Shown here one piece after another: positions 43,946-54,359 of a stretch of 64,000 nt of DNA. This DNA comes from Haematococcus lacustris (taxonomy: Eukaryota; Chlorophyta; Chlorophyceae; Chlamydomonadales; Haematococcaceae), in NCBI GenBank assembly GCA_030144725.1, contig JASKMD010000026.1:12763407-12827406 (forward strand). Reading direction: 5' to 3'. Made by a program: the position numbers and the translations under genes. Each line of letters begins with the position of its first letter. Within the stretch, counting starts at the first letter, position 1. The notes below the pieces were generated by a model. It did no database searches. It was not told where the DNA came from and worked only from the letters and a program-made list of their open reading frames with translations.

Positions 43946-44656
43946 AGCACGGCGTGACCCAGCACAGCACGCTCCACCACAGCACGCGCTTCAGCAGCAG
44001 TAATGTGGTACACTTGCGAAGCGCATAGCCATAAGCCGGAGCTGCTGCCCTGGGTGCCCCTGGGTGGTGTTTGCAGCTAAAGTGATCTGTAGCCTAGGTC
44101 AGGTGATGCAGCTTATCCCAGGGGCGCATCGGTAGGTGGTGTCACACCCGCTGGCACAACCAACCCCTGGGCTCCTGGCTGCACACCCCTCGGAGATTGA
44201 AGGCGAGCCCGTGACTGCTCAACTGCAATCTGCCAGGGTAGGGGCACGCACACACATCCTGGCATCTTTGGTCCATAGCTCTGCTTAGCTGGCTCCCTCT
44301 GGCTGTCCCACCACTGCCTTCTTCCTACAAGCACCAGCCAGTATCAAGCTTAGTATCAAGCACCAGCCAGTATCAAGCAGTATAGAATGTGGCAGCTCCC
44401 AGGCGAGCAATCTTCACCATACCCAACCATCTCGTCTGTTTCTTAGCATGTGAAGTGTTGTCGCGCAGCACAACACTGAGTTTGCAACCCTTTGATGCCT
44501 GCATGCCACTAGCCTAGCTGGCTGGTGCTCGTGCTGTGTGCACACGCAACATGTGCAAGTCGGCAAATGAGGTACTACTACTACCAAGGATGCCATGAGG
44601 TGCACATATGGGCATGGTGACTGCACTCTTCCTTCTTCACCAGGAGCAGGCTCAAC
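43946..44656. other. Gap holding the second dispersed repeat copy
   Basis: 44386-44580 is copy 2 of the ~195-bp repeat seen at 37080-37275. GTATCAAGCACCAGCCA is tandemly repeated near 44335-44380. A minus-strand reading at 44334-44113 has no recognisable family. Nothing else supported. Confidence 0.5.
44386..44580. repeat. Dispersed ~195-bp repeat, copy 2
   Basis: Same orientation as copy 1 at 37080-37275, with about a dozen substitutions and a small insertion (GTGTTGTCGCGCAGC versus GTGTCGCGCAGC). Confidence 0.88.
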
Positions 44657-45935
44657 CTATGCGCAAAACACAGTCCAATGCCGCCGCCTAGCAGCGCAAC
44701 CACTGAACTTGACATGTGTGCAACTTGTGCTGCTCCTCACCCACCGCCATGCGTCGTCCCAGCCACGCACCCACTCCACACCCTGGCTGGCGTGGGACTT
44801 TTGCTGGCTATTGCTTCCAAGCTGTTGGGCCACGTGCTTTCTCAATGCCTGCAAGGGAGTATAAGCTCAGTCAGCACCACGCCACAGTACCACGGCTAGT
44901 CAGGGTGCTACCTGCATGCAATATATGTTTTGGCTTCTAATACTTGCCCCTGTAAATGTGTTTACAAGGCATGCATGTTGGTAAGCTTGCCGTCTGTGCT
45001 GCAGCCACGTGCACATCACATGACAGCAGTAGCGGCCATGCAAGCAAGTGCAGGCAATGCAAGCGTGATGGGGCATGGGGGAGTGTTGAGCATGGACCAT
45101 CAGTAGCCATCAGGCTGTGAGCCAGGATAATTAGCTCCTGGACAACCAAGCAGGAGTGACCACATGGTGCATGAATGAGATACATGTGTGGCTGTGACCA
45201 CCTGCTCCCTGCAGTGTGACTGAAGCATAAACAGGGCAACCATCCCTAGCAGCATTAACTGCAGCAGAAAGTCTCCTGAGGACAGGCACCAGCCTCTTCA
45301 CCCTGAAAATGCATGGCGGCTGCTGGCTCTTCAGCATCACCAGCTGGCAAGAGCAGCTGGCAGCATGTGGCATCATCAGCAGCAAGAGCATGTGCCGGCT
45401 CCATTACATGTTGCGCCTTACCTTGAATGCCATATTGCTGGCCATTAGCTCTGAGGGTGGCAGTTGCCCAGTCAGCCATTTGAACAGATCAGGGTTCTCC
45501 TGCATTTCCAACCTGTGTGTCAGGTGTGGAGACTAGCAGCAATGAAAGCCACCTGCAGCTCCCACCTGGTCCAGCATGACTGCAAGATCCTGAAGCATAG
45601 GCAGGTTCATTGCAGGAATCTCTTTCTCCGCCCACAGCCCAACCAGGAGGTCGAGCTCTAGGAAGCCACGCTGCTTGCTGCGGTACAGCAGCCTGCTGGA
45701 TATCTTCGTCATAGGCAAACATGCACGGGCACTTGTGACGGGGCCATGATAGGCTGTGGGCGGACTCCAATGGACAGCCACTCACCGCTTCCAACGAATC
45801 CTCTGGTCGTTGCCCACCAGCTGTGCACATGCCTGACGCCCCTTGGAGAGTAGATGCCCACCCCATTCTACTGGTGCATACGCCTAAGAACGCGGTACCC
45901 TTCAGCAATGAGCTCGCAAAAGTGCACCGAAGCAT
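44657..45935 (-). CDS. SDHAF2: Succinate dehydrogenase assembly factor 2 (SDHAF2/Sdh5 family)
   Basis: SDHAF2 promotes covalent flavinylation of the complex II flavoprotein SDHA in the mitochondrial matrix. Right to left: a presequence-like start (MLRCTFASSLLKGTAFLGVC), then NDQRIRWKR ending at about 45785. It joins through a split Arg codon to RRLLYRSKQRGFLELDLL and VGLWAEKEIPAMNLPMLQD (about 45700-45575). ENPDLFKWLTGQLPPSELMA is at about 45515-45430. The last exon, ALRKHVAQQLGSNSQQ and WVRGWDDAWRW, is near 44854-44740. The RLLYRSKQRG, E-LD-L and NPDLFKWLTG motifs are family-diagnostic. The splice between the presequence and NDQR was not resolved. The final frame runs to a stop at 44657 or splices at TGG/GTGAGG. 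No inactivating lesion seen. Confidence 0.85.
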
Positions 45936-46120
45936 TCGGACGTGTTGGACTGATTGTCGGTGTCGGCGGCGAGCGTTACTGCTGGTTTAGCAACGTAGAA
46001 GTGAGGAAGAACAGTGTGTGCTCATCCTGCGGTGCATGACCACGGAGACCCTACAGCCCCCATGCTACTCAAAATAAAACCTCCATGACTACCAGTAGCT
46101 AGAGCTCCTGCACTGTAGAA
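45936..46120. other. SDHAF2 5' flank
   Basis: Presumed promoter region of the minus-strand SDHAF2 gene. 46113-46120 (CTGTAGAA) is the left target duplication of the hAT-type element. Confidence 0.5.
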
Positions 46121-46433
46121 TAGGGCGTGCCCGATATTAATATCTGCCTGATGTTTTGGGTAGTAGAGGTATTAATACCGGTACTAGAGGTATTAATACC
46201 TGGAAGTGGCACTTATGCGAGAGGTCCCTAGATCGAATCCTGTCGGGGTTGGGTATGATCACCTTCGGAGTGATAGAACGAAGGAATAGGCATAGGATCG
46301 CTAGTCGATTGGACCAGTCTGTTATGGTTACATGGGTAGGGTTTTACAGAGCCCGCAATGGCGGCTGGTGCAACATGCCACACACAATTAACTGAAAACA
46401 CCACGCCACACAGCCAGCCCCTACAGTTGATGC

Positions 46434-47522
46434 TCAATTCATGATGTTAATCAGGGTGTCTTGGACGGCTGGCGTGTCATCATCACTGTCGGTTGTCGGC
46501 ACGTTGGCTTTCAGGTACACTTCATGCTTTGCAGCCTCCACGCTGAAGTTGTTGCGTAGAGCATTGTGATAGGTGTGGCCCCACATTGCGTTCTGCAGCT
46601 GCAGTAGAAGCATGCGCTGACAACAAGCGTTGCACAGCCTTGGTCAGGATGGGGAACTGTGGTGCGGGGAACTGTGGGGGAAACCTACACTACTTGGTAA
46701 CTCTTACCTGGCTAAGGTAGGGTTTATCACCCTCAAGCCGGTGGATGGCGTTGCTTATGGGTCTCACTAGGCGGATGACGGCATCCAGCTTCCTCCACCA
46801 TGATGCTGCACATCATACATCATCACCCAATAGCAGCATGATGAGCATGCCGCTGCCCGCCTGCTAGCTAGTGCCACCCTCCTACTGCAGGTGCAGGGGG
46901 TGGGAGGGGAGGCAAGGGGCAGGGGGTGGAAGGGCTGGGCTGGGCTGGGCTGGGCTGGGCTGGGCTGGGCTGGGCTGGGCTGGGCTGGGCTGGGCTGGGC
47001 TGGGCTGGGCTGGGCTGGGCTGGGCTGGGCTGGGCTGGGCTGGGCTGGGCTGGGCTGGGCTGGGCTGGGCTGGGCTGGGCTGGGCTGGGCTGGGCTGGGC
47101 TGGGCTGGGCTGGGCTGGGAGTTGAGACTTGTCTGAGAGTTGTTGGTCATCTGGATGCACCTGCTTGCCTATGAGGCAGGCAAGACAACCATGTGTTTAG
47201 ACATCCATGTGTTTACATAGAGTAGAGCGGTGTAAGATAGAGCAGGCAACACACAAGACTGACCTGTTGGATTGGGAAGTGGTGGTGGTTGCTCGGCGAC
47301 TGGGCGTTGCTTGCAGTACTTGTCATGCTGAGATTGCGCGTGGCTGAGGTTGCAGCACGACAAATCCGCGCCGCACAGGAGGCAGGAGGCAGGAGGACGA
47401 CCTTCTGGTTCTGGTTTTATCCGGTACGTGTCGCGCACGGCATTGCTCTGCTTAAGCTGGTTGTAGAGGTCGAGGACAGAGACTGTGTTTTTCTTGTGCT
47501 TTTGTGTCCAGCCACGAGCTTC
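46434..47522 (-). pseudogene. Truncated hAT transposase, left arm
   Basis: Mirror image of the right-arm copy. It encodes NTVSVLDLYNQLKQSNAVRD, a BED-like zinc finger (CLLCGADLSCCNLSHAQSQH then DKYC), and after the GGGCT array [20 protein letters not shown] and GDKPYLSQ. A last exon is NAMWGHTYHNALRNNFSVEA to INIMN and a stop. The catalytic core typical of hAT transposases is missing. The start was not resolved. Confidence 0.72.
46934..47118. repeat. (GGGCT)n array, left arm
   Basis: About 37 pure GGGCT units within the presumed intron or linker of the truncated transposase; mirrored as (AGCCC)n at 48226-48410 with the same length. Confidence 0.96.
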
Positions 47523-47821
47523 GGCTGGAGGATGTGTGTCGGGTGTAGGGTGTAGGACTGACAGGCGTAGCCATAGCGCTAGTGGCGCCGATGGGTGCCG
47601 CCGGTGGCCCGGTGAGGTATTAATACCTCGTTCAAATTCCGCAGGGTATTAATACCTGGGTATTATTAATATCTGGCCGGGAACGCCCTAATTAATACCC
47701 TGCGGAATTTGAACGAGGTATTAATACCTCACCGGGCCACCGGCGGCACCCATCGGCGCCACTAGCGCTATGGCTACGCCTGTCAGTCCTACACCCTACA
47801 CCCGACACACATCCTCCAGCC

Positions 47822-48910
47822 GAAGCTCGTGGCTGGACACAAAAGCACAAGAAAAACACAGTCTCTGTCCTCGACCTCTACAACCAGCTTAAGCAGAGCA
47901 ATGCCGTGCGCGACACGTACCGGATAAAACCAGAACCAGAAGGTCGTCCTCCTGCCTCCTGCCTCCTGTGCGGCGCGGATTTGTCGTGCTGCAACCTCAG
48001 CCACGCGCAATCTCAGCATGACAAGTACTGCAAGCAACGCCCAGTCGCCGAGCAACCACCACCACTTCCCAATCCAACAGGTCAGTCTTGTGTGTTGCCT
48101 GCTCTATCTTACACCGCTCTACTCTATGTAAACACATGGTTGTCTAAACACATGGTTGTCTTGCCTGCCTCATAGGCAAGCAGGTGCATCCAGATGACCA
48201 ACAACTCTCAGACAAGTCTCAACTCCCAGCCCAGCCCAGCCCAGCCCAGCCCAGCCCAGCCCAGCCCAGCCCAGCCCAGCCCAGCCCAGCCCAGCCCAGC
48301 CCAGCCCAGCCCAGCCCAGCCCAGCCCAGCCCAGCCCAGCCCAGCCCAGCCCAGCCCAGCCCAGCCCAGCCCAGCCCAGCCCAGCCCAGCCCAGCCCAGC
48401 CCAGCCCAGCCCTTCCACCCCCTGCCCCTTGCCTCCCCTCCCACCCCCTGCACCTGCAGTAGGAGGGTGGCACTAGCTAGCAGGCGGGCAGCGGCATGCT
48501 CATCATGCTGCTATTGGGTGATGATGTATGATGTGCAGCATCATGGTGGAGGAAGCTGGATGCCGTCATCCGCCTAGTGAGACCCATAAGCAACGCCATC
48601 CACCGGCTTGAGGGTGATAAACCCTACCTTAGCCAGGTAAGAGTTACCAAGTAGTGTAGGTTTCCCCCACAGTTCCCCGCACCACAGTTCCCCATCCTGA
48701 CCAAGGCTGTGCAACGCTTGTTGTCAGCGCATGCTTCTACTGCAGCTGCAGAACGCAATGTGGGGCCACACCTATCACAATGCTCTACGCAACAACTTCA
48801 GCGTGGAGGCTGCAAAGCATGAAGTGTACCTGAAAGCCAACGTGCCGACAACCGACAGTGATGATGACACGCCAGCCGTCCAAGACACCCTGATTAACAT
48901 CATGAATTGA
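47822..48910 (+). pseudogene. Truncated hAT transposase, right arm
   Basis: Plus-strand twin of the left-arm gene: GWTQKHKKNTVSVLDLYNQ, RIKPEPEGRPPASCLLCGAD and YCKQRPVAEQPPP, then a donor near 48079. [20 protein letters not shown] follows near 48555-48640, with a donor (CAG/GTAAGAG), and the last exon ends at 48910. BED zinc fingers bind transposon ends; KLDAVI...LEGDKP resembles the DUF659-like region of hAT proteins. No RNase H-like catalytic core. Whether either arm is expressed is unknown; transcripts of both arms would be complementary. Confidence 0.72.
48226..48410. repeat. (AGCCC)n array, right arm
   Basis: Exact mirror of 46934-47118. Equal array length in the two arms argues for a very recent origin or an assembly copy. 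Confidence 0.96.
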
Positions 48911-49276
48911 GCATCAACTGTAGGGGCTGGCTGTGTGGCGTGGTGTTTTCAGTTAATTGTGTGTGGCATGTTGCACCAGCCGCCATTGCGGGCTCTGTAA
49001 AACCCTACCCATGTAACCATAACAGACTGGTCCAATCGACTAGCGATCCTATGCCTATTCCTTCGTTCTATCACTCCGAAGGTGATCATACCCAACCCCG
49101 ACAGGATTCGATCTAGGGACCTCTCGCATAAGTGCCACTTCCAGGTATTAATACCTCTAGTACCGGTATTAATACCTCTACTACCCAAAACATCAGGCAG
49201 ATATTAATATCGGGCACGCCCTAGTATTAATACCTGGGTATTATTAATATCTGGCCGGGAACGCCCTACTGTAGAA

Positions 49277-49542
49277 TCTGTACCTCTTGCTCACACACAC
49301 CCCGTCTGTGAGGGGTTACATATTTTCATGTTGGGGTTGGCTTGCTGTTGTCTGAGTGGCAATAGCTAGAGTTTGGCTGCTGAGCATACTCAGCTGCAGC
49401 TTCATTACGATAGGGTCACCAGTGTTGCACCTACACCTAGTGTTGCACGCAAACATGCACCAGCCTCATGCTGTGGCCCACCCACTCCTGTAGCTAGCCA
49501 TGATTGTGAGGCCAGAGGGCCTAGCGTGTGAGTGATGCGATA
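49277..49542. other. Intergenic, nothing recognised
   Basis: 3' flank of the minus-strand LRR gene. GTGTTGCACCTACACCTAGTGTTGCAC is a short direct repeat. No gene seen. Confidence 0.5.
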
Positions 49543-52500
49543 CTAAGTGTAACTATCGAGCGTGGCCAGCAACTCTGGGTTTCTAGCGGCAAGCAGTTGC
49601 CGCACCAAGCTCAAATCCTCCTCGGCTGCGTCCGACACGGCGTTGCAGCTGTCTTGAACGCCTGGGCCCCAAGCCGCCGTCTCACCCGCGTCGACATCTA
49701 CTGAAGCCACCCCTATACGCGTTGCAGCGCCGCCTGACATCTTGCGCATCATCGCCCGCACGCCTGCCGTAAAAGGGAACGTGACGGGCGGCAAACCCTG
49801 CCAACCACCGGTCAACACGTTTTGCATCGCGGCCGCCGGCTCTTCTTGTTGCGAACTACCGCAATTGCCGGGATCGCCGTTGCAGTCGAGCTCATGCCGC
49901 TGCCCGTCCCTGCCACCGTCCTGGCTGCTGGCGGGCCGACTCCGCGCAGCTGTCAGGCGTGACCAGGCCGAACCTCCCGCCATGAACCCGCCCTCCCCGC
50001 CCTGTACCATCCCACCAGAGCCTGCCACACAGCTGTGGCTGGCATGCCCATTAGCCAGGCCCTGGCTGGACCCGGCACCTGAGGAGTTGTCCATAGGCTG
50101 AGATCTGGCTGACTGCCCTTTGCCCAGCAGCAGCGGGCTGCCTAGCGTGGCCCTGCTGCCCACAGTGTGTGGCCAAGTCACACTCCCAGGAACAGCTGTC
50201 CCTGGGCGCATGTTCCCCTCAGCTGCCCAGCACCCGCCTGGCCCCCCTCCCGCCCTGGTTCCTGTGCTGCCAGCCACCCCTGTCCCAGGCCGGGTGGAGC
50301 CTGGACCAGATGCGGTGCCTAATCTAGCCCCGAGCCTGATGCCTGGTGCAGAGCCTAATCTGGCACCTGGGGCAGCAGAGTGCACCTGCCGAGTGGGGCC
50401 CGCAGTGGCCAGCAGCCCAGGGTAACCATTGCTGCTGCTGCTCCGCCCAATGCCCGCAGTGCCCCCTCGTGACAGCGGCCGCCCCTGCTGTACCTCAGCC
50501 ACCCCCTCCTGGGCCATGCACAAGGAGCGGTACATGACGGCAGCGCAGGCAGGGGGGAGGGCCTGCAGCTCCTCCACCACCTGGTCCATGGACTGGGCAA
50601 TGCTGGGTGGGCTGCTGCTGGGGTCAGGGGCCAGGTTGGCTGGGCTACACCTAGTCTGGGTGCCTGCTTGGCTGGACTGGCTGGCTGGGCAGGAGGCGAG
50701 GGGTGGGTGACTAGGGTGACTTGGGGTGCCAGCCTTGGCAACGGCAGCAGCAGCTTCCCCTGCCGCAGCCTCATCAACCAGGGCAGCCATGTCTGTTGGC
50801 TGACCAAGGTGGTTGAGGTGGTTAGGTGGTTGAGGGCCTGGGGAGCGAGGCGTGCACACCCCCTGTATGCACAGCTCAGCCAGGGCGTCCGCCTCTTCTT
50901 GGGCGAGGTACACTGCGTCAGCAAGGCCGGCCGGCATGCCTTCCTGCTCCCCCATAGGCGCCCCCCCTCCCCCCTGCCCTCCCCTTCCTCCCTCTGCCAG
51001 CTGTGACTTGCGGTCGGGTGGCCGTGGCGGCAGCTGCAGCACATCCACCTGCAGAGGTGAGGGAGGGTGCCGCGGCTGCAGGAGGGTGGGTGCCGCTGCC
51101 TTGGCTTGCATTGCCGTGGTGGGTGCTTGGGATGCTGAGCTGGCTGGCTGACTGGGTGGTGGTGGTAGACCTGGCTGCAGGGGGCTGCTGCCAGCAGGAG
51201 GCGGCTGCTGGGGTGGGGAGGTTGGCGGGCGGCGAGGCGGGAGGCCAGACTGCAGCAGGGCCAAGGTGCGGGGGGCCAGGGGGCAGCCCTCCACCTTCAG
51301 CTCCACCAGGTCCCTGAGGATTTGAACCAGGGTTGGAGGGCAGGAGGCTAGTGCGCACATTGGCACCAGGAACTAGGGTTGAGAGGGAGTAAGTGTGAAG
51401 GGAGCATCAGAGGCACACACCACATGGGGCGCATGAGAGTCAAATCACCAAGGGGTGACAGAGGGGTGGGAGGGGAGGTGCTCATGGGTAGGGTACGCCC
51501 ATAGAATTCTAGGTGGCTCGGATTCCTAAAGAACCTAGAATTCTAGGCTAGAAGAAAAGCATTATAGGCTAGAAGAAATACCTAAAATTGTAGGCTAGAA
51601 CCTAGAAATCTAGGAGTAAAAATCTAGGTTGGCCGATCGCTCCCTACTCATGGGGGTGCTGCACGGTTGGGAGCCCTACATGCTTTGCTAGGCCCGGTTG
51701 TGATCCTGCAAGGTTGTCTTCCTGCAAGGCCAGGGAGGGGCAGCCAGGGGTGCCTCCTAGGCAGGTGGGGCGGCTGTTGGCCTTGGGGTCAGCACGTGGC
51801 AAGGCAGGGCAACCACACAGCCATGCTCCATGCCAGCACACCCCTGGAGGTCATACCATTGGGGTGAAGGTCATTGTTGAACTAGTGGTCACACGACACA
51901 GGCAGAGGTCACACTGTGGCAGGTTGTGAGCCAACTGCCACACCTGACGGCCATCAGGCTGTCTGGCAGCTGCCGCAGAGGGTTGAACTGCAGGTCCAGG
52001 GTAATGAGGGAGGGCAGGGTGGCCACAGCCTCAGGGAGGTGGGTGATCTGGTTGTCGTGCAGGCTGAGCAGCTGCAGCAGGGGAAGGCTGCAGACCTGAA
52101 GCAGCGCAGGGCAGGGCAGGGCAGGGCAGTCCAGGGCAGGGCAGGGCAGGGCAGGGCAGGGCAGGGCAGGGCAGGGCAGGGCAGGGCAGGGCAGGGCAGG
52201 GCAGGGCAGGGCAGGGCAGGGCAGGGCAGGGCAGGGCAGGGCAGGGCAGGGCAGGGCAGGGCAGGGCAGGGCAGGGCAGGGCAGGGCAGGGCAGGGCAGG
52301 GCAGGGCAGGGCAGGGCAGGGCAGGGCAGGGCAGGGCAGGGCAGGGCAGGGCAGGGCAGGGCAGGGCAGGGCAGGGCAGGGCAGGGCAGGGCAGGGCAGG
52401 GCAGGGCAGTCCAGGGCAGTCCAGGGCAGGGCAGGGCAGGGCAGGGCAGGGCAGGGCAGGGCAGGGCAGGGCAGGGCAGGGCAGGGCAGGGCAGGGCAGG

Positions 52501-53958
52501 GCAGGGCAGGGCAGGGCAGGGCAGGGCAGGGCAGGGCAGGGCAGGGCAGGGCAGGGCAGGGCAGGGCAGGGCAGGGCAGGGCAGGGCAGGGCAGGGCAGG
52601 GCAGGGCAGGGCAGGGCAGGGCAGTCCAGGGCAGGGCAGGGCAGGGCAGGGCAGGGCAGGGCAGGGCAGGGCAGGGCAGGGCAGGGCAGGGCAGGGCAGG
52701 GCAGGGCAGGGCAGGGCAGGGCAGGGCAGGGGCAGAGGCGGGGTGTGGGGGGCAGGGTGTGAGGGCAGGGCAGCAGGGCCAGGGGGTCAGGGGAATTAGG
52801 GGGGTGGGTAGGAGCATCTCCAAGCCAGGAGCAAGGTCCTGTGCCAGTGATCCCAGGCCAGGGTTGACCCAAGCACCTGGAAGTGCAGCCTGGCCCTGGC
52901 GCCCGGCCCTGCTCCCGCCCCTGGTCCCCTCACTAGCTGGTGTCACACCCAGGCTGCATAGCGGCACCCTGCCTGACCAACGACAGCAGAACTGCTGTCA
53001 CGGTCATCAGTCATGGTGCAAAAATGCTGCTCAAAGCTGGCATGCATCACACTCCAGGGTGGACATTGCCAAGGCTCTGGTGCTGTGGCCTCAATAACTA
53101 TGGAGGTTTTAAATAAATAGAACACTACCATGCTCACCCCGTCGCACAAAGCTGCTAGCTGGTTGTACGCTGCATCCAGGCAGGTGAGGCGGCTAAGCTG
53201 AGAAAGCTGCTGGGGCAGAGCGTGCAGTTTGTTGAAAGAGGTGTCCAGGTATGCCAGGCCCTGAACATGGGCATGATGACATGGGTATCGTCATGGCACA
53301 AAACGAGGGTAACAGAGTTTATAAATGCTATAGCTGCATTTGTTTTTGCATTTAGTAGGATAATGGAGAGCTTGCTAGGTGAGCTGCCTAGCTGCTACTT
53401 ATCCAGGGGTGCTTGTCCCAGTTGTTTCTCTGCAGATTGAGGGAAAGGGCTGGGTGGTGCAGGAACGGTGACCGGCGTGGTCTGGAGGGGTTGTTAAGCT
53501 GCTGTATCTCTTGCCCAGGATGTGAGCAGCCTAGTGTGTGCATGGGCCAGTACATGCATGGCTTTTAACAAGTGTGCATAAATGGTCACTCTACAGGTCA
53601 CTTCAGGTGAAACAACAGCGCTGCCTACCAAGGCTGGTGCACAGTGCTGTGCAGGCTGGACATGGAGCCTGTTGTTCGTGAACGCTGTTTAAAGGATGTC
53701 CTTGGGATGCCTCACCCTTAGCTGCCCAATCTCAGATGGGAGTGTCTCCAGGCAGTTACAGGATAGGTTCAGGCTGGTCAGCCCTGCAGCTGCCCAAATG
53801 CTAGAAGGGGGAGCCACCAGTTGCCTGCACCATGTCCAAGGTTAGCAAACTGCCTAGGGTGGAAAGGGCAGGCTGGGCAGCGTGCAAGTCTACCTCGTGG
53901 ATAAGTCAAGCTCCAGGGTGTGTACAGCTTGTGCAAGCAACTCCTGCTCCTCCGGCAT
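49543..53958 (-). CDS. Leucine-rich-repeat protein with long disordered C-terminal region
   Basis: Right to left: start MPEEQELLAQAVHTLELDLS (53958-53894), then LRR exons. LTSLNLSCNCLETLPSEIGQ is near 53790-53720, LAYLDTSFNKLHALPQQLSQ and LTCLDAAYNQLAALCDG at about 53262-53145, LPLLQLLSLHDNQITHLPEA and LITLDLQFNPLRQLPDSL at about 52095-51955. A big last exon (51366-49543) opens VQILRDLVELKVEGCPLAP. The rest of that exon is about 560 residues of Pro/Ser/Gly/Ala-rich sequence with MDQVVEELQALPPACAAVMY and QEEADALAELCIQG as islands. The repeats fit the LxxLxLxxNxLxxLP type (SHOC2/Erbin-like), which are binding scaffolds; the partner is unknown. A 625-bp GGGCA array fills one intron. Start and exon limits near 53800-53900 are tentative. 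Confidence 0.75.
51500..51632. repeat. AT-rich CTAG-palindrome cluster
   Basis: CTAGAATTCTAGG, GGCTAGAAGAAA, GGCTAGAACCTAGAAATCTAGG and AATCTAGG recur about every 20-25 bp in an LRR intron. It is very unlike the surrounding GC-rich sequence. Confidence 0.8.
52107..52731. repeat. (GGGCA)n array in an LRR intron, with GGGCAGTCCA interruptions
   Basis: About 120 GGGCA units. CAGTCCAGGG interruptions occur near 52127, twice at 52407-52420, and near 52623. On the coding strand it is (TGCCC)n. The 300-plus-residue Gly/Gln/Arg/Ala and Pro/Ala/Leu/Cys readings are artefacts. Confidence 0.97.
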
Positions 53959-54359
53959 GCTCGCGTGCGAACATGCCCGATGACAATCAAATACGGGAAT
54001 AGTGCAAGCCGCGACAAACGAGGCCGAGTGAGGTGGGCAAATCAAAAGCTGTGACGCGCGAGATGTGTCTGATGAACGACGCACCCGAGCAGCGCCGTGT
54101 GGCCGCTGGCTTGCAATGCAAGAGGGCAGTCAAGGGCCCGGGTCAGATGGGGAAGGGCAGCCACCGGACCTAAGTAGCGGCACCGAGACACCTGGTCCAT
54201 CCCGTTCCAGGGGTTATGGCAGACATACTTTGATCTGCTAGGGACTGCTGTTGCTAAACAGCCTTGGGTGAGCTGACTTGGGCAGCCAACTTGCCAATCC
54301 CAGGATCGACTGTGGACATGATGATGTCCCCTAGAGCTGCTAGTGCCTACCCCCCGCAC

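Larger units (their letters stand above)
46121..49268. mobile_element. hAT-type foldback element: 3.1-kb near-perfect palindrome, 8-bp TSD
   Basis: Positions p and 95344-p are complementary throughout 46121-47653 and 47691-49223, two 1,533-bp arms. I noticed one substitution (near 47205 versus 48139). The spacer is 47654-47690. A further 45 bp (49224-49268) repeats the spacer sequence and supplies the right terminus. The ends read TAGGGCGTGCCCG (left) and, inverted, TAGGGCGTTCCCG (right). CTGTAGAA flanks both sides (46113-46120, 49269-49276). TIR type, TSD length and the encoded BED and dimerisation-like protein pieces all point to the hAT superfamily. Confidence 0.9.

Noticed and set aside
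45854..46039. Plus-strand 61-residue reading overlapping the SDHAF2 start
   Set aside because: Antisense to a conserved gene and without family resemblance.
51916..53097. 393-residue Gly/Gln/Arg/Ala open reading (+) and 327/337-residue Pro/Ala/Leu/Cys readings (-)
   Set aside because: They are simple translations of the GGGCA array and nothing more; only the LRR part (-) at 51955-52100 is real.
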